Part shown: one piece after another, positions 29,321-38,337 of the stretch | How the letters are laid out: every line of letters begins with the position of its first letter | How positions within the stretch are numbered: the stretch's first letter is position 1 | Notes under the pieces: model-generated | What the model was told of the DNA's origin: nothing | What the model saw: the letters and a program-made list of their open reading frames with translations, nothing else | Database searches by the model: none | Translations under genes and position numbers: made by a program | Assembly (NCBI RefSeq): GCF_018122625.2 | Contig: NZ_JAGQFT020000016.1 | Span: 1-48,220 of the forward strand | Source: Coralloluteibacterium stylophorae | GTDB taxonomy: Bacteria; Pseudomonadota; Gammaproteobacteria; Xanthomonadales; Xanthomonadaceae | Reading direction: 5' to 3' | DNA length: 48,220 nt

Positions 29321-31320
29321 ACACATTCCGCCCCGCCTGGTGCCTCGCGCTCGTGCTGGCCGCGCCGGCACTGGTCCATGCCCAGGCCACCGACAGCGCG
29401 CCGCAGGCGCTGAACCTGCAGAACGCCGACATCCGCGCCTTCATCCAGGATGTGGCGCGCGCCACCGGCACCACCTTCATCGTCGATCCGCGGGTGGAGG
29501 GCACGGTCACCCTGACCAGCCAGCAGGACCTGCCACCGCGCGAGCTCCTCGCGGTGCTGCTGGCGACGCTGCGTGCCAACGGCCTGGTGGCGGTCCCGGT
29601 CGACGGCGGCGCCTATCGCGTCGTTCCCGAGGAAGGCGCGGCGCAGCAGCCCGGCAGCGGCGCCAGCGGCTTCCGCACCGAGGTCTTCAACCTGTCGCAG
29701 GTCGACGCGCGCGGCGCGGCCGAATCGCTCAAGCCGCTGATCGGCCGCGGCGGCGTGGTCGTCGCCACCGGCGCCAACGGCCTGCTGGTCGCCGACTACG
29801 CCGACAACATCGAGCGCATCCGCCGCCTGATCGCGCAGGTCGACCGCGACGACGCCGCGGTGCGCACCATCGCCCTGCGCAACAGCGGCGCGACCGAGAT
29901 CGCCAACGTCATCGCCGGCCTTGTCGCCCCGGCCGGCACGCAGCCGAGCCTGCGCACGCCGGCGCTGACCGTGGTGCCCGTGGAGAGCAGCAATTCGCTG
30001 ATCCTGCGCGGCGACGCCGGCGTGGTCGCACGCATGGCGCAGGTCGCCAGCGACCTCGACGTGCGCGCCGAGACCAGCGGCGACATCCGTGTGGTCCGCC
30101 TGCAGCACGCCACCGCCGAGGACCTGCTGCCGGTGCTGCAGGAGATCGTCGGCCAGCCTGCGGCCACGCCGTCGGCGCAGGCGCCGCAGGCCGAGGGCGA
30201 GGCCGGCGCCGCGCAGATCGCCGCCGCCGCGCCCAACCGGCGCGCGGTCATCGCCCGCTATCCCGGCGCCAATGCGCTGGTGATCAACGCCTCGCCGGAC
30301 ATGCAGCGCACCCTGCTCGACGTCATCCGCCAGCTCGACACCCGCCGCGAGCAGGTGCTGGTCGAGGCGCTGGTGGTCGAGATGTCCGATGCGGCAGCGA
30401 AGGAGCTCGGCACCCAGCTCGCGGTCGCCGGCCGCGACGGCGACGTGCCCTTCGGCAGCACCAACTTCTCCGGCCGCGCACCGAGCCTGCTCGGGCTGGC
30501 CGCGGGCGCCAGCGCCGACGACATCTTCCCCGACGACGAGGACGCCGCCAACGCGCTCAAGCAGGCCGCGCTCCAGTCCCTGGCCGGCAGCACCGGCGGC
30601 CTGCTCGGCTTCGGCGGCAGCAGCGGCGACCTGCTGTTCGGCGCGATCATCAACGCGGTCAAGTCCGACACCCGCTCCAACCTGCTGTCCACGCCCTCGA
30701 TCCTGACCCTCGACAACGAGGAGGCGAGCATCCTCGTCGGCCAGGAAGTGCCGATCACCACCGGCGAGGTGCTCGGCAACAACAACAGCAACCCCTTCCG
30801 CACCATCCAGCGCGAGGACGTCGGCATCCAGCTCGAGGTCAAGCCGCAGATCAACGCCGGCGGCGGGATCACCCTGTTCCTGCGCCAGGAGGTGTCGGCC
30901 GTCGCCGGCCCGGTCAGCGAGGACTTCGACGAGCTCGTGCTCAACAAGCGCGAGATCGAGACCACCGCCCTGGTCGACGACGGCGAGATCGTCGTGCTCG
31001 GCGGCCTGCTCGACCAGAACGAGCGCATGACCGTGGACAAGGTGCCGGGCCTGGGCGACATCCCCGGCATCGGCGCCCTGTTCCGCAACAGGGCGCGCGA
31101 GCGCGGGCAGACCAACCTGATGGTGTTCATCCGCCCGCGCATCGTCCGCGACGCCGGCGACGCGCGCGCGCTCAGCGCCGAGCGCTACGGCTACATGCAG
31201 CGCAGCCAGCCCAACGCCGAGCTCGACGTCCTCGTGCGCCAGTACCTCAACGCGGTGCCGCCGGCGCCGCTGCCGGCGGACCGGATCGTGCCGCAGCCCG
31301 TACCGGACGCCCCGCGATGA
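29317..31320 (+). CDS. gspD: Type II secretion secretin GspD
   Basis: The outer-membrane channel of the T2SS. The 667-residue protein starts at TTG 29317 (overlap with the gspC stop; the conserved signal peptide begins here), with cleavage after about residue 22 (LVHAQ). The N0 domain follows (LNLQNADIRAFIQDVARATG), with N1-N3 repeats (VFNLSQVDARGAAESLKPL, RTIALRNSGATEIANVI, VVRLQHATAEDLLPVLQEIV). The secretin core has LLSTPSILTLDNEEASILVGQEVPI, EDVGIQLEVKPQIN and the VPGLGDIPGIGALFR motif. An S-domain-like tail (about 620-667) follows. The stop overlaps gspE as ATGA. A Gln/Ala/Pro-rich insertion lies in the N3 region. Confidence 0.95.
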   Translation: MNTFRPAWCLALVLAAPALVHAQATDSAPQALNLQNADIRAFIQDVARATGTTFIVDPRVEGTVTLTSQQDLPPRELLAVLLATLRANGLVAVPVDGGAYRVVPEEGAAQQPGSGASGFRTEVFNLSQVDARGAAESLKPLIGRGGVVVATGANGLLVADYADNIERIRRLIAQVDRDDAAVRTIALRNSGATEIANVIAGLVAPAGTQPSLRTPALTVVPVESSNSLILRGDAGVVARMAQVASDLDVRAETSGDIRVVRLQHATAEDLLPVLQEIVGQPAATPSAQAPQAEGEAGAAQIAAAAPNRRAVIARYPGANALVINASPDMQRTLLDVIRQLDTRREQVLVEALVVEMSDAAAKELGTQLAVAGRDGDVPFGSTNFSGRAPSLLGLAAGASADDIFPDDEDAANALKQAALQSLAGSTGGLLGFGGSSGDLLFGAIINAVKSDTRSNLLSTPSILTLDNEEASILVGQEVPITTGEVLGNNNSNPFRTIQREDVGIQLEVKPQINAGGGITLFLRQEVSAVAGPVSEDFDELVLNKREIETTALVDDGEIVVLGGLLDQNERMTVDKVPGLGDIPGIGALFRNRARERGQTNLMVFIRPRIVRDAGDARALSAERYGYMQRSQPNAELDVLVRQYLNAVPPAPLPADRIVPQPVPDAPR

Positions 31321-32795
31321 CCGCCGCCGCCCTCGACTACGGCTTCGCCAAACGCCACGGCGTGCTCCTGCTCGACGCCGCGACGCCGGCGCGGGTGGGC
31401 CTGCGCGAGGGCGCGGACGCAAGGGCGCTGATCGAGGTGCGGCGCGCGCTGGCGCGGGCGCTGGAGGTCGAGGTCCTGCCGCGCCCCGCTTTCGACCGGC
31501 GCCTGTCCGAGATCTACGCCGGCGACCTCGCCGGCGCCGCCGACGCCGGCGCGCTCGGCGCCCACGACGGCCTCGATGCGCTGGCCGAGGACATCCCCGC
31601 CGCCGCCGACCTGCTCGACGCCCAGGACGATGCGCCGGTGATCCGGCTCATCAACGGCATCATCGCCGAGGCCGCGCGCACCGGCGCCTCCGACGTCCAC
31701 ATCGAATCCTTCGAGACCGCGCTGGTGGTGCGGTTCCGCGTCGACGGGGTGATGCGCGAGGCGCTGCGCCTGCCGGCGCGGATCGCACCGATGCTGGTCT
31801 CGCGCATCAAGGTGATGGCGCGGCTGGACATCGCCGAAAAGCGCATCCCGCAGGACGGCCGCATCGCCGTGGCGATGGGCGCCAAGGCGCTGGACGTGCG
31901 CGTGTCGACCCTGCCTTCGCGCGGCGGCGAGCGCGTGGTGATGCGCCTGCTCGACAAGGACCAGACCGCGCTCGGGCTCGACCAGCTCGGCATGCGCCGC
32001 GAGGTGCTCGACGCCCTGCACTGGGCGCTCGCCCAGCCGAACGGGATCATCCTGGTCACCGGGCCGACCGGCTCGGGAAAGACCACCACGCTCTACGCCT
32101 CGCTGGGCCTGCTCAACGACGGCAGCCGCACCATCCTCACCGTCGAGGACCCGGTCGAGTACGCGATCGAAGGCATCGGCCAGACCCAGGTCAACGCCAA
32201 GGTCGGCATGACCTTCGCCGCCGGGCTGCGCTCGATCCTGCGCCAGGACCCGGACGTGGTCATGGTCGGCGAGGTGCGCGACCCGGAGACCGCGCAGATC
32301 GCGGTGCAGGCCAGCCTGACCGGGCACCTGGTGCTGTCGACCGTGCACACCAACGACGCCATCGGCGCGATCACCCGCCTGCGCGACATGGGACTGGAGC
32401 CATTCCTGCTCGCCTCGACCGTGCGCCTGATCCTGGCCCAGCGCCTGGTGCGCCGGCTGTGCCCGGACTGCCGCGCACCGCTCACCGACGCCGAGCGCGC
32501 CGCGCATCCGCTGCTCGCCGGCGCCGGCGGCACGCCGCACCGGGCGGTCGGCTGCCCGGCCTGCCAGCACACCGGCTACGTCGGACGCCTCGGCGTCTAC
32601 GAGGTGGTGCGCGTCGACGACGCCCTGCGCCGCCTGATCGGCGAAGGCGCCGAGGAACACGTGCTCGCCGACGCCGCGTTCGCGCGCCGGCCGACGCTCG
32701 CCGATGCCGCCCGCGCCAGCGTGCTGGCCGGGGAGACCACGGTCGAGGAGGCGCTGCGCGTCACTCGCCAGGAGTCGGGCCATGGCGGCGTTTGA
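31317..32795 (+). CDS. gspE: Type II secretion ATPase GspE
   Basis: The cytoplasmic AAA-type ATPase that powers pseudopilus assembly. The 492-residue protein has an N-terminal domain starting YGFAKRHGVLLL and Walker A GPTGSGKTTTLY at about 250. The Asp box, ILRQDPDVVMVGEVRDPETA (Walker B) and the His box GHLVLSTVHTNDA follow. A zinc-binding tetracysteine region CPDC..CPAC is at about 382-422. The segment IRLINGIIAEAARTGASDVHIE is family-typical. ATGA overlap with gspD and a 14-base overlap with gspF indicate coupled translation. All catalytic motifs are intact. Confidence 0.97.
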   Translation: MTAAALDYGFAKRHGVLLLDAATPARVGLREGADARALIEVRRALARALEVEVLPRPAFDRRLSEIYAGDLAGAADAGALGAHDGLDALAEDIPAAADLLDAQDDAPVIRLINGIIAEAARTGASDVHIESFETALVVRFRVDGVMREALRLPARIAPMLVSRIKVMARLDIAEKRIPQDGRIAVAMGAKALDVRVSTLPSRGGERVVMRLLDKDQTALGLDQLGMRREVLDALHWALAQPNGIILVTGPTGSGKTTTLYASLGLLNDGSRTILTVEDPVEYAIEGIGQTQVNAKVGMTFAAGLRSILRQDPDVVMVGEVRDPETAQIAVQASLTGHLVLSTVHTNDAIGAITRLRDMGLEPFLLASTVRLILAQRLVRRLCPDCRAPLTDAERAAHPLLAGAGGTPHRAVGCPACQHTGYVGRLGVYEVVRVDDALRRLIGEGAEEHVLADAAFARRPTLADAARASVLAGETTVEEALRVTRQESGHGGV

Positions 32796-33987
32796 CTACC
32801 TCGCGCTCGACCCCCGCGGCCGCGAGCGCCGCGGCACGGTCGAGGCCGACGGCGAACCGGAGGCGCGCAGCGCGCTGGAAGGACAGCGCCTGTTCCCGGT
32901 GCGCCTGGCGCCGGCGCAGGCGCGCCCCGGCCGCGAGGCGGATGCACGGCTGCGCCTGCGCACCCGCGACCTCGCCCTGCTCACCCGCCAGCTCGCCTCG
33001 CTGGTGGCGGTCGCCCCGCTGGAGGAGGCGCTGCGCACCATCGCCGCGCAGACCGAGCGCCGCGCCACCCGCGCAGTGCTGCAGGCGACCCACGCGCGCC
33101 TGGTCGAAGGTCATCGCCTGTCCGACGCCATGGCTGCGCAGCCGCGCGCCTTCCCGCCGCTGTACCGGGCGATGGTGGCCGCCGGCGAAGGCTCGGGCGC
33201 CCTGCCCCACATCCTCGAGCGCCTCGCCGACCTGCTCGAACGCCAGCAGGAGGTCCGCGGGAAGCTGGTCACCGCCCTGGTCTACCCGGCCGCGCTGGCC
33301 CTGACCGCGCTGGCGGTGATCGCCGCGCTGATGATCTTCGTGGTGCCGCGGGTGGTGGAGCAGTTCGAGACCATGGGCCGCGAGCTGCCGTTCCTGACCC
33401 GGGTGGTGATCGCACTCTCCGACGCGCTCGCCCACGGCGCGTTGCCGGCACTGGTCGTGCTGGTCGCAGGTGGCCTCGGCTTCGCCCAGGCGCTGCGCCG
33501 GCCCACGTTCCGGCGCCGGGTCGACGCCCTGGTCCTGCGCCTGCCGGTGCTGGGCCGCCTGCTGCGCGACCTCCATGCCGCGCGCCTGGCGCGCACGCTC
33601 TCGGTGATGCTGGCCAGCGGCCTGCCGGTGGTGGAAGGGCTGGCGATCACCGCGCGCACGGTCGGCAACCGCGTCCTGCGCGAGGCGACCGAGGCCATGG
33701 TCGTGGCGATCCGCGAGGGCGGCAGCCTGTCCGCGGCCATGCGTCGCGCCGGGACGTTCCCGCCGACCCTGCTCTACATGGCCTCCAGCGGCGAGAACAG
33801 CGGCCGCCTGGCGCCCATGCTCGACGGCGCCGCCGACTACCTCGAGCGCGAGTTCAACACCTTCACCGCCGCCGCCCTGAGCCTGCTGGAGCCGGCGATC
33901 ATCGTCCTGCTCGGCGGCGTGGTGGCGGTGATCGTGCTCTCCATCCTGCTGCCCATCCTCCAGTTCAACACCCTGGCCCTGCACTGA
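32782..33987 (+). CDS. gspF: Type II secretion inner-membrane platform protein GspF
   Basis: The polytopic core of the assembly platform. The 401-residue protein has two T2SSF domains: one ending before the first membrane pair (about 170-195 and 215-240), and a repeat around 265-360 (LARTLSVMLASGLPVVEGLAITA; SGENSGRLAPMLDGAADYLE) before the last helix (about 372-396). The start AAFDYLALDPRGRERRG and FPPLYRAMVAAGEGSG are classical. ATG 32782 lies inside gspE and has GGAG seven bases upstream. The next gene begins eight bases after the stop. Confidence 0.96.
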   Translation: MAAFDYLALDPRGRERRGTVEADGEPEARSALEGQRLFPVRLAPAQARPGREADARLRLRTRDLALLTRQLASLVAVAPLEEALRTIAAQTERRATRAVLQATHARLVEGHRLSDAMAAQPRAFPPLYRAMVAAGEGSGALPHILERLADLLERQQEVRGKLVTALVYPAALALTALAVIAALMIFVVPRVVEQFETMGRELPFLTRVVIALSDALAHGALPALVVLVAGGLGFAQALRRPTFRRRVDALVLRLPVLGRLLRDLHAARLARTLSVMLASGLPVVEGLAITARTVGNRVLREATEAMVVAIREGGSLSAAMRRAGTFPPTLLYMASSGENSGRLAPMLDGAADYLEREFNTFTAAALSLLEPAIIVLLGGVVAVIVLSILLPILQFNTLALH

Positions 33988-33995
33988 GGTCCGCC

Positions 33996-34439
33996 ATGCG
34001 ACGACTCCCGCCATTCCCCGCCGCCCCGCGCGGCTTCACCCTGGTCGAGCTGATGGTGGTCATCGTGATCATCGGCCTGCTGGCCACCGTGGTGACGATC
34101 AACGTGCTGCCGAGCCAGGACCGCGCCATGGTCGAGAAGGCGCGCGCCGACATCGCCACGCTCGAGCAGGCGGTGGAGAGCTACCGGCTCGACAACCTCG
34201 TGTTCCCGCCACGCGAGGCCGGCCTGCAGGCCCTGCTGAAGCCGCCGGCGGGCCTCGCCCGGCCGGAACGCTATCGCCAGGGCGGCTACATCCGTCGCCT
34301 GCCGGACGACCCGTGGGGCAACGCCTACCAGTACGCGCAGCCGGGCCGCGGCGGCGCGGCGTTCGAGATCGTCTCGCTCGGCGCCGACGGCGCGCCCGGT
34401 GGCGAGGGCAACGATGCCGACATCGGCACCTTCCAGTAG
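33996..34439 (+). CDS. gspG: Major pseudopilin GspG
   Basis: The main pseudopilus subunit, 147 residues. A short leader ends at the prepilin peptidase site RG|FTLVELMVVIVIIGLLA, with Glu at mature position 5. The body has the DIATLEQAVESYRLDN helix and LPDDPWGNAYQY. The acidic C-terminal loop SLGADGAPGGEGNDADIGTF is the calcium-binding loop of GspG proteins. No prepilin peptidase gene (gspO/pilD) is present in the window, so processing must come from elsewhere. The gene overlaps gspH by 26 bases. Confidence 0.97.
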   Translation: MRRLPPFPAAPRGFTLVELMVVIVIIGLLATVVTINVLPSQDRAMVEKARADIATLEQAVESYRLDNLVFPPREAGLQALLKPPAGLARPERYRQGGYIRRLPDDPWGNAYQYAQPGRGGAAFEIVSLGADGAPGGEGNDADIGTFQ

Positions 34440-34881
34440 CCGCGCGGCCGGCTTCACCCTGGTCGAGACGATGGTGGTGCTGGTGATCGTCGGCCTGGCC
34501 GGGGCGACGGTGCTGCTCACCCTGCCCGGCGGCGGCCGCGGCGTGCGCGGCGAGGCCGAGCGCCTGGCCCTGCAGCTCGCGCGCGCGCGCGACGAGGCGG
34601 TGCTGGGCAATCGCGAGGTCGAGGCGGTGGTCGACGCCGGCGGCATCGCCTTCCGCACCCGCCGCGGCGGCGAGTGGCAGCCGCTCGCCGCCGGCCCGCT
34701 GCGCACCGTGCCGCTGGCCGAGGGCACCCGCGCCGAGTTCGCGCGCGGCCGCGAACGCGCGCGCTTCGGCTTCGACCCGACCGGGCTGGCCACCGCCGCC
34801 GCAGTGACCCTGGTCCGCGACGGCGTGCGCGCGGAGATCCGCGTCGATGGCGCCGGGGAGATCGTCGTCGATGCGCGCTGA
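34414..34881 (+). CDS. gspH: Minor pseudopilin GspH
   Basis: A 155-residue prepilin-like protein with leader cleavage at AG|FTLVETMVVLVIVGLAGA, Glu at mature +5. RLALQLARARDEAVLGNREV and a beta-sheet C-terminal domain (RFGFDPTGLATAAAVTLV) follow. ATG 34414 has GAGGG upstream; an earlier GTG at 34399 is a weaker alternative. The start lies inside gspG and the end overlaps gspI by 11 bases. GspH is thought to join the GspI-J-K tip to the GspG fibre. Confidence 0.92.
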   Translation: MPTSAPSSSRAAGFTLVETMVVLVIVGLAGATVLLTLPGGGRGVRGEAERLALQLARARDEAVLGNREVEAVVDAGGIAFRTRRGGEWQPLAAGPLRTVPLAEGTRAEFARGRERARFGFDPTGLATAAAVTLVRDGVRAEIRVDGAGEIVVDAR

Positions 34882-35239
34882 CCGCGTCCGCGCCGGCTTC
34901 ACCCTGGTCGAGATGCTGGTCGCGCTGGCGGTGTTCGGCTTCGCCGTCGTGGCCCTGCTGCACCTGGCCGGCGAGAACACCCGCACCGCGGTGGCGCTGG
35001 AGACGCGCACGCTGGCCGGGATCGTCGCCGAGAACCGCGCGGTCGAGGTTGTGCTCGAGGACGAGGCCGCGCTCCGCGCCGCCGATGCCGGCACCGAGAC
35101 CCTCGGCGACCGCGCATGGCGCTGGCGGCGCACGGTCGAGGACACCGCCGACGGTGCCATCCTGCGCGTGGACGTGGTGGTGCTCGCGCCGGACGGGCAG
35201 GCCGTCGCCGAGCGCACCGTGTTCCGGGAGCGCGGCTGA
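34871..35239 (+). CDS. gspI: Minor pseudopilin GspI
   Basis: A 122-residue minor pseudopilin with cleavage at AG|FTLVEMLVALAVFGFAVVALL and Glu at +5. A short globular domain follows, with NRAVEVVLEDEAALRAADAG and WRWRRTVEDTADG, as in the GspI family. It is part of the I-J-K tip complex. ATG 34871 has GGGGAG ten bases upstream and overlaps the gspH stop. Its TGA overlaps the gspJ ATG by one base (TGATG). Confidence 0.92.
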   Translation: MRADRVRAGFTLVEMLVALAVFGFAVVALLHLAGENTRTAVALETRTLAGIVAENRAVEVVLEDEAALRAADAGTETLGDRAWRWRRTVEDTADGAILRVDVVVLAPDGQAVAERTVFRERG

Positions 35240-35832
35240 TGCGGCGCGCCACCGCCCGCGGCTTCACCCTGATCGAGACCCTGGTGGCGCTCGTGGTGTT
35301 CGCGCTGGTCTGCGCGGCGGGCGTCGGCGTCATGGCCTGGGCCAGCGACAACCGCGGCGTGCTGCACGGACGCATGGAGCGCCTGGCCGCGCTGCAGCGC
35401 AGCCAGGTCCTGCTCAAGGCCGATCTCTCGCAGGCCGCGCCGCGACGCGTGCGCGACGTGCACGGCGCGCCGGCGCGCACGGTGTTCGACGGCGGCCGCG
35501 CGGGCGCACCGCTGCTGGCCCTGACCCGCCGCGGCTGGAGCAATCCCGACGCCGAGGCGCGCGCTTCGCTGCAGTACGTCGAGTACCGCCTCGACGGCGA
35601 TCGCCTGGAGCGGCGCGTGCACCGCGCGCTCGACGGCGGCCAGGCCGAGCCGCCGCAGGTGCTGCTCGACGGCGTGGAGGCGGCGACGGTGGCGTTCCGC
35701 TTCCAGGGCCAGTGGATGGACGGCTGGCAGGGCAGTCCGGAGGACCTCCCCGAGGCCGTGCGCCTGGACCTGGAGCTGGCCGACATCGGCGTGGTGCGCC
35801 AGCTGTTCCTGCTGCCGGAGGGCGCGTGGTGA
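35239..35832 (+). CDS. gspJ: Minor pseudopilin GspJ
   Basis: A 197-residue minor pseudopilin: RG|FTLIETLVALVVFALVCAAGVG with Glu at +5, then a larger beta-rich domain. The domain contains QVLLKADLSQAAPRRVRD, LALTRRGWSNPD (family-typical) and VEYRLDGDRLERRVHRALD. It is a component of the pseudopilus tip with GspI and GspK. Start ATG 35239 directly follows the gspI stop. Its own stop overlaps the gspK GTG as GTGA. Confidence 0.94.
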   Translation: MRRATARGFTLIETLVALVVFALVCAAGVGVMAWASDNRGVLHGRMERLAALQRSQVLLKADLSQAAPRRVRDVHGAPARTVFDGGRAGAPLLALTRRGWSNPDAEARASLQYVEYRLDGDRLERRVHRALDGGQAEPPQVLLDGVEAATVAFRFQGQWMDGWQGSPEDLPEAVRLDLELADIGVVRQLFLLPEGAW

Positions 35833-36806
35833 GCGCGCGCCAGCGCGGGGCCGCGCTGCTGACCGTGCTGTTGCTGGTCGCGGTGATGACCGTGGTCGCG
35901 ATGGGCATCCTCGACGACGTCCGCTTCGGCCTGCGCCGCAGCGCCAACGCGCGCGCGCTGGCGCAGGCGCAGTGGTATGCGCTGGGCGCGGAGACGCTGG
36001 CGCGCGCCCAGCTCGCACGCATGGCCGAGCGCGATCCCGGCCGCACCACGCTCGCCGGCGGCTGGAACGGACGGCCGTTCGTGTTCCCGATCGAGGGCGG
36101 CGCGATCGCGGCCACGCTGCGCGACGGCACCGCCTGCTTCAACCTCAACAGCGCGGTCGAGGGCGGCGGCGCCTTCTTCCGCCGCAGCGAGGCCGGTGTC
36201 GCACAGTTCCTCGCCCTGCTCGCCGCGCTCGACGTGCCGCAGCGCGAGGCCGCGCACGTGGCCGACAGCCTGGTCGACTGGATCGACACCGACGCCAGCC
36301 GTGAGCCGCTCGGTGCCGAGGACGCCGCCTACGCGCGCGCCGCCGGCGGCTACCGCACCGGCGGCACCCTGCTGGCCGAAGTCAGCGAACTGCGCGCGCT
36401 CGACGGCATGACGCCCGCGCTCTACGCCCGCCTGCGCCCGCACCTGTGCGCGCTGCCGACGACCGAACCCGCGCCGGTCAACCTCAACACTTTGGGCGAG
36501 GACGACGCGCCGGTGCTGGTCATGCTCACCGGCGGCGCGCTGCGGCCGGCCGCCGCGCGCGCCCTGCTCGCCGCGCGCCCGCAGAGCGGCTGGCGCGACG
36601 TCAACGCCTTCTTCGCCCAGCCCGAACTCGCCGGCCTCGTCCTGCCCGACGCCGTCTACAACCAGGTCGCTCTGCGCACGCGCTACTTCGACCTGCGCGC
36701 CGACGTCGACTACCTCGACGCCGAGGTCGTGCTGAGCGCCCTTCTCGAACAGGACGCGGGCGGCGCCATCCGCCTGCTCGCCCGCCGCTGGACCCCCGAC
36801 GAATGA
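35829..36806 (+). CDS. gspK: Minor pseudopilin GspK
   Basis: The largest pseudopilin, 325 residues, placed at the pilus tip. The leader is RQRG|AALLTVLLLVAVM; as usual for GspK, mature position 5 is not Glu (Thr here). The body has CFNLNSAVEGGG, DSLVDWIDTDASREPLGAEDAAYA, SELRALDGMTPALYARLRP and PVNLNTLGEDDAPVL, all standard for the family, including the calcium-binding acidic region. The start is GTG 35829, overlapping gspJ. ATGA links it to gspL. Confidence 0.95.
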   Translation: MSARQRGAALLTVLLLVAVMTVVAMGILDDVRFGLRRSANARALAQAQWYALGAETLARAQLARMAERDPGRTTLAGGWNGRPFVFPIEGGAIAATLRDGTACFNLNSAVEGGGAFFRRSEAGVAQFLALLAALDVPQREAAHVADSLVDWIDTDASREPLGAEDAAYARAAGGYRTGGTLLAEVSELRALDGMTPALYARLRPHLCALPTTEPAPVNLNTLGEDDAPVLVMLTGGALRPAAARALLAARPQSGWRDVNAFFAQPELAGLVLPDAVYNQVALRTRYFDLRADVDYLDAEVVLSALLEQDAGGAIRLLARRWTPDE

Positions 36807-37870
36807 ACACGATCCGCCTCGTCCTCCTGCCCGAAGCCGCGGACGCGCCGCCGCGCGTGCTGCGCATCGACGCCGCCGGGCGCCTCCTCGCCGATGCCGC
36901 GCCGGCGCCCGCCGAACGCACGGTGCTGGCGGTGCCGGCCGCCGCCATCGCCCTGCTCCGCCTCGAACTGCCGTCCCGCAGCAGTGCGCAGGCGCGCGCC
37001 GCGGCGGTGCTGCTGGCGTCCGAGCGCCTGGCGCTGCGGCCGCGCGCGCTGCACGTGGCGCTGGGCACCGACGGCCGCGCCGCGGGCGGACGCCTGGTCG
37101 CCGCGGTCGAGGGCGACATCCTGCAGGCATGGCTCGACCGCGCCGCGGCCGCCGGCGTCGCGGCGGACCTTGTGGTACCCGACTGCCTGCTGCTGCCGCC
37201 GCCGCTCGATGACTCCTGTCCGCAGGTCGTCGAACTCGACGGCAGCTGGCTGGTCCGCGGCGAGGAGGTCGCCTTCAGCGCCGAGGCGAAGCTCGCCCGC
37301 GCCGTGCTCGGCGATGCCCCGGCTGCGCCTGTGCGCGATCCCGCCGAGCGTGATGCCCTGCTCGCGCGCGGCGCACTCGCGCCGCCGCTCGACCTGCTGC
37401 AGGGCGCCTTCGCCCGACATACCGAACACGACGCCGTGGCACCACGGCGACGACTCCTGGCGCTCGCCGCGGCGCTGGCGCTGTCCCCGGCCCTGTTGTG
37501 GCTCGCCGATGCGGTGCGGCACGAGGCCGCCGCGCGCAGCCTCGCCGCCCGCAGCGACGCCCTCGCCGCCGAGGTGCTGGGGCCGGCGGCCGATGTCGCG
37601 GATCTGGCCGCCGCACGTGCCGAACGCGACGCCGCCAGGGGCTTCGCGCGCGCGACGGCGCCGCTGTTCGCGGCGCTCGAGACGGTGCCCGGCGTGGCGA
37701 TCCAGCGCCTGGACTACGCCCCCGACGGCAGCCTGAGCGCGGTCCTGGTGCATGCCGATCCGGACGCGGCGGAGCCGGTACGCGCCGCGCTGGCGAGCGG
37801 TGCGATGGCGGTCGAAGCCGCACCCGGCGACGCCGGCACCACCACCCTGACCCTGAGGCCGCAGTCATGA
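36803..37870 (+). CDS. gspL: Type II secretion protein GspL
   Basis: GspL anchors the ATPase GspE to the inner membrane. The 355-residue protein has a cytoplasmic actin-like domain (about 1-200), a single membrane helix at about 217-236 (LLALAAALALSPALLWLADA) and a periplasmic ferredoxin-like domain. The periplasmic part begins with a coiled-coil-prone Ala/Arg/Glu helix (about 240-285), then LFAALETVPGVAIQRLDYAPDGSL. Sequence is divergent and Ala-rich as in other GspL proteins; identity relies on topology and gene position. ATGA overlaps connect it to gspK and gspM. Confidence 0.9.
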   Translation: MNTIRLVLLPEAADAPPRVLRIDAAGRLLADAAPAPAERTVLAVPAAAIALLRLELPSRSSAQARAAAVLLASERLALRPRALHVALGTDGRAAGGRLVAAVEGDILQAWLDRAAAAGVAADLVVPDCLLLPPPLDDSCPQVVELDGSWLVRGEEVAFSAEAKLARAVLGDAPAAPVRDPAERDALLARGALAPPLDLLQGAFARHTEHDAVAPRRRLLALAAALALSPALLWLADAVRHEAAARSLAARSDALAAEVLGPAADVADLAAARAERDAARGFARATAPLFAALETVPGVAIQRLDYAPDGSLSAVLVHADPDAAEPVRAALASGAMAVEAAPGDAGTTTLTLRPQS

Positions 37871-38337
37871 CCCTGGTTCCCGAGCGCCTGCGCGCCTGGT
37901 GGGACGCCCTCGCCACGCGCGAGCGGCGGATGGTCGGCGCGATGCTGGTGCTGGTCGCGCTGTTCGTGCTCTGGTACGGCCTGGTCGCGCCGCTGCGCGG
38001 CTTCGCGCAGGCCGCGGACGCGCGCCACGAGCGTGCGCTGGCGACATGGCGGGCGGCGCAGGCCGATGCCGCCGTCGTCGCCGCCGCGCCGACCGGTGCG
38101 GGCGCCGACGCCGCGCAGGTGCTGGCGGCGGCGCGCGACGCCGGACTCGCCATCGCGCGCGAACAGGCCGACGCCGGCGTCCTCACGGTGCGGATCGAGC
38201 AGGCCGCGGCGCCGGCCGTGCTCGCCTGGCTCGACGTGCTCCAGCGCGAGCACGGCACCGGGCCGCTCGAGCTCGCCGCGCGGCGGGACGCAGGCGCCCT
38301 GGTGGTCGATGCGAGCTTCCCGGTGGCCACGCCATGA
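37867..38337 (+). CDS. gspM: Type II secretion protein GspM
   Basis: A 156-residue GspM: a short cytoplasmic start RLRAWWDALATRERRMV, one membrane helix at about 23-42 (GAMLVLVALFVLWYGLVAPL), an Ala-rich helix, and a small alpha-beta periplasmic domain ending LELAARRDAGALVVDASF. It partners GspL in the platform. Both ends overlap neighbours as ATGA. The low sequence complexity makes family assignment depend on its position between gspL and gspN. Confidence 0.9.
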   Translation: MTLVPERLRAWWDALATRERRMVGAMLVLVALFVLWYGLVAPLRGFAQAADARHERALATWRAAQADAAVVAAAPTGAGADAAQVLAAARDAGLAIAREQADAGVLTVRIEQAAAPAVLAWLDVLQREHGTGPLELAARRDAGALVVDASFPVATP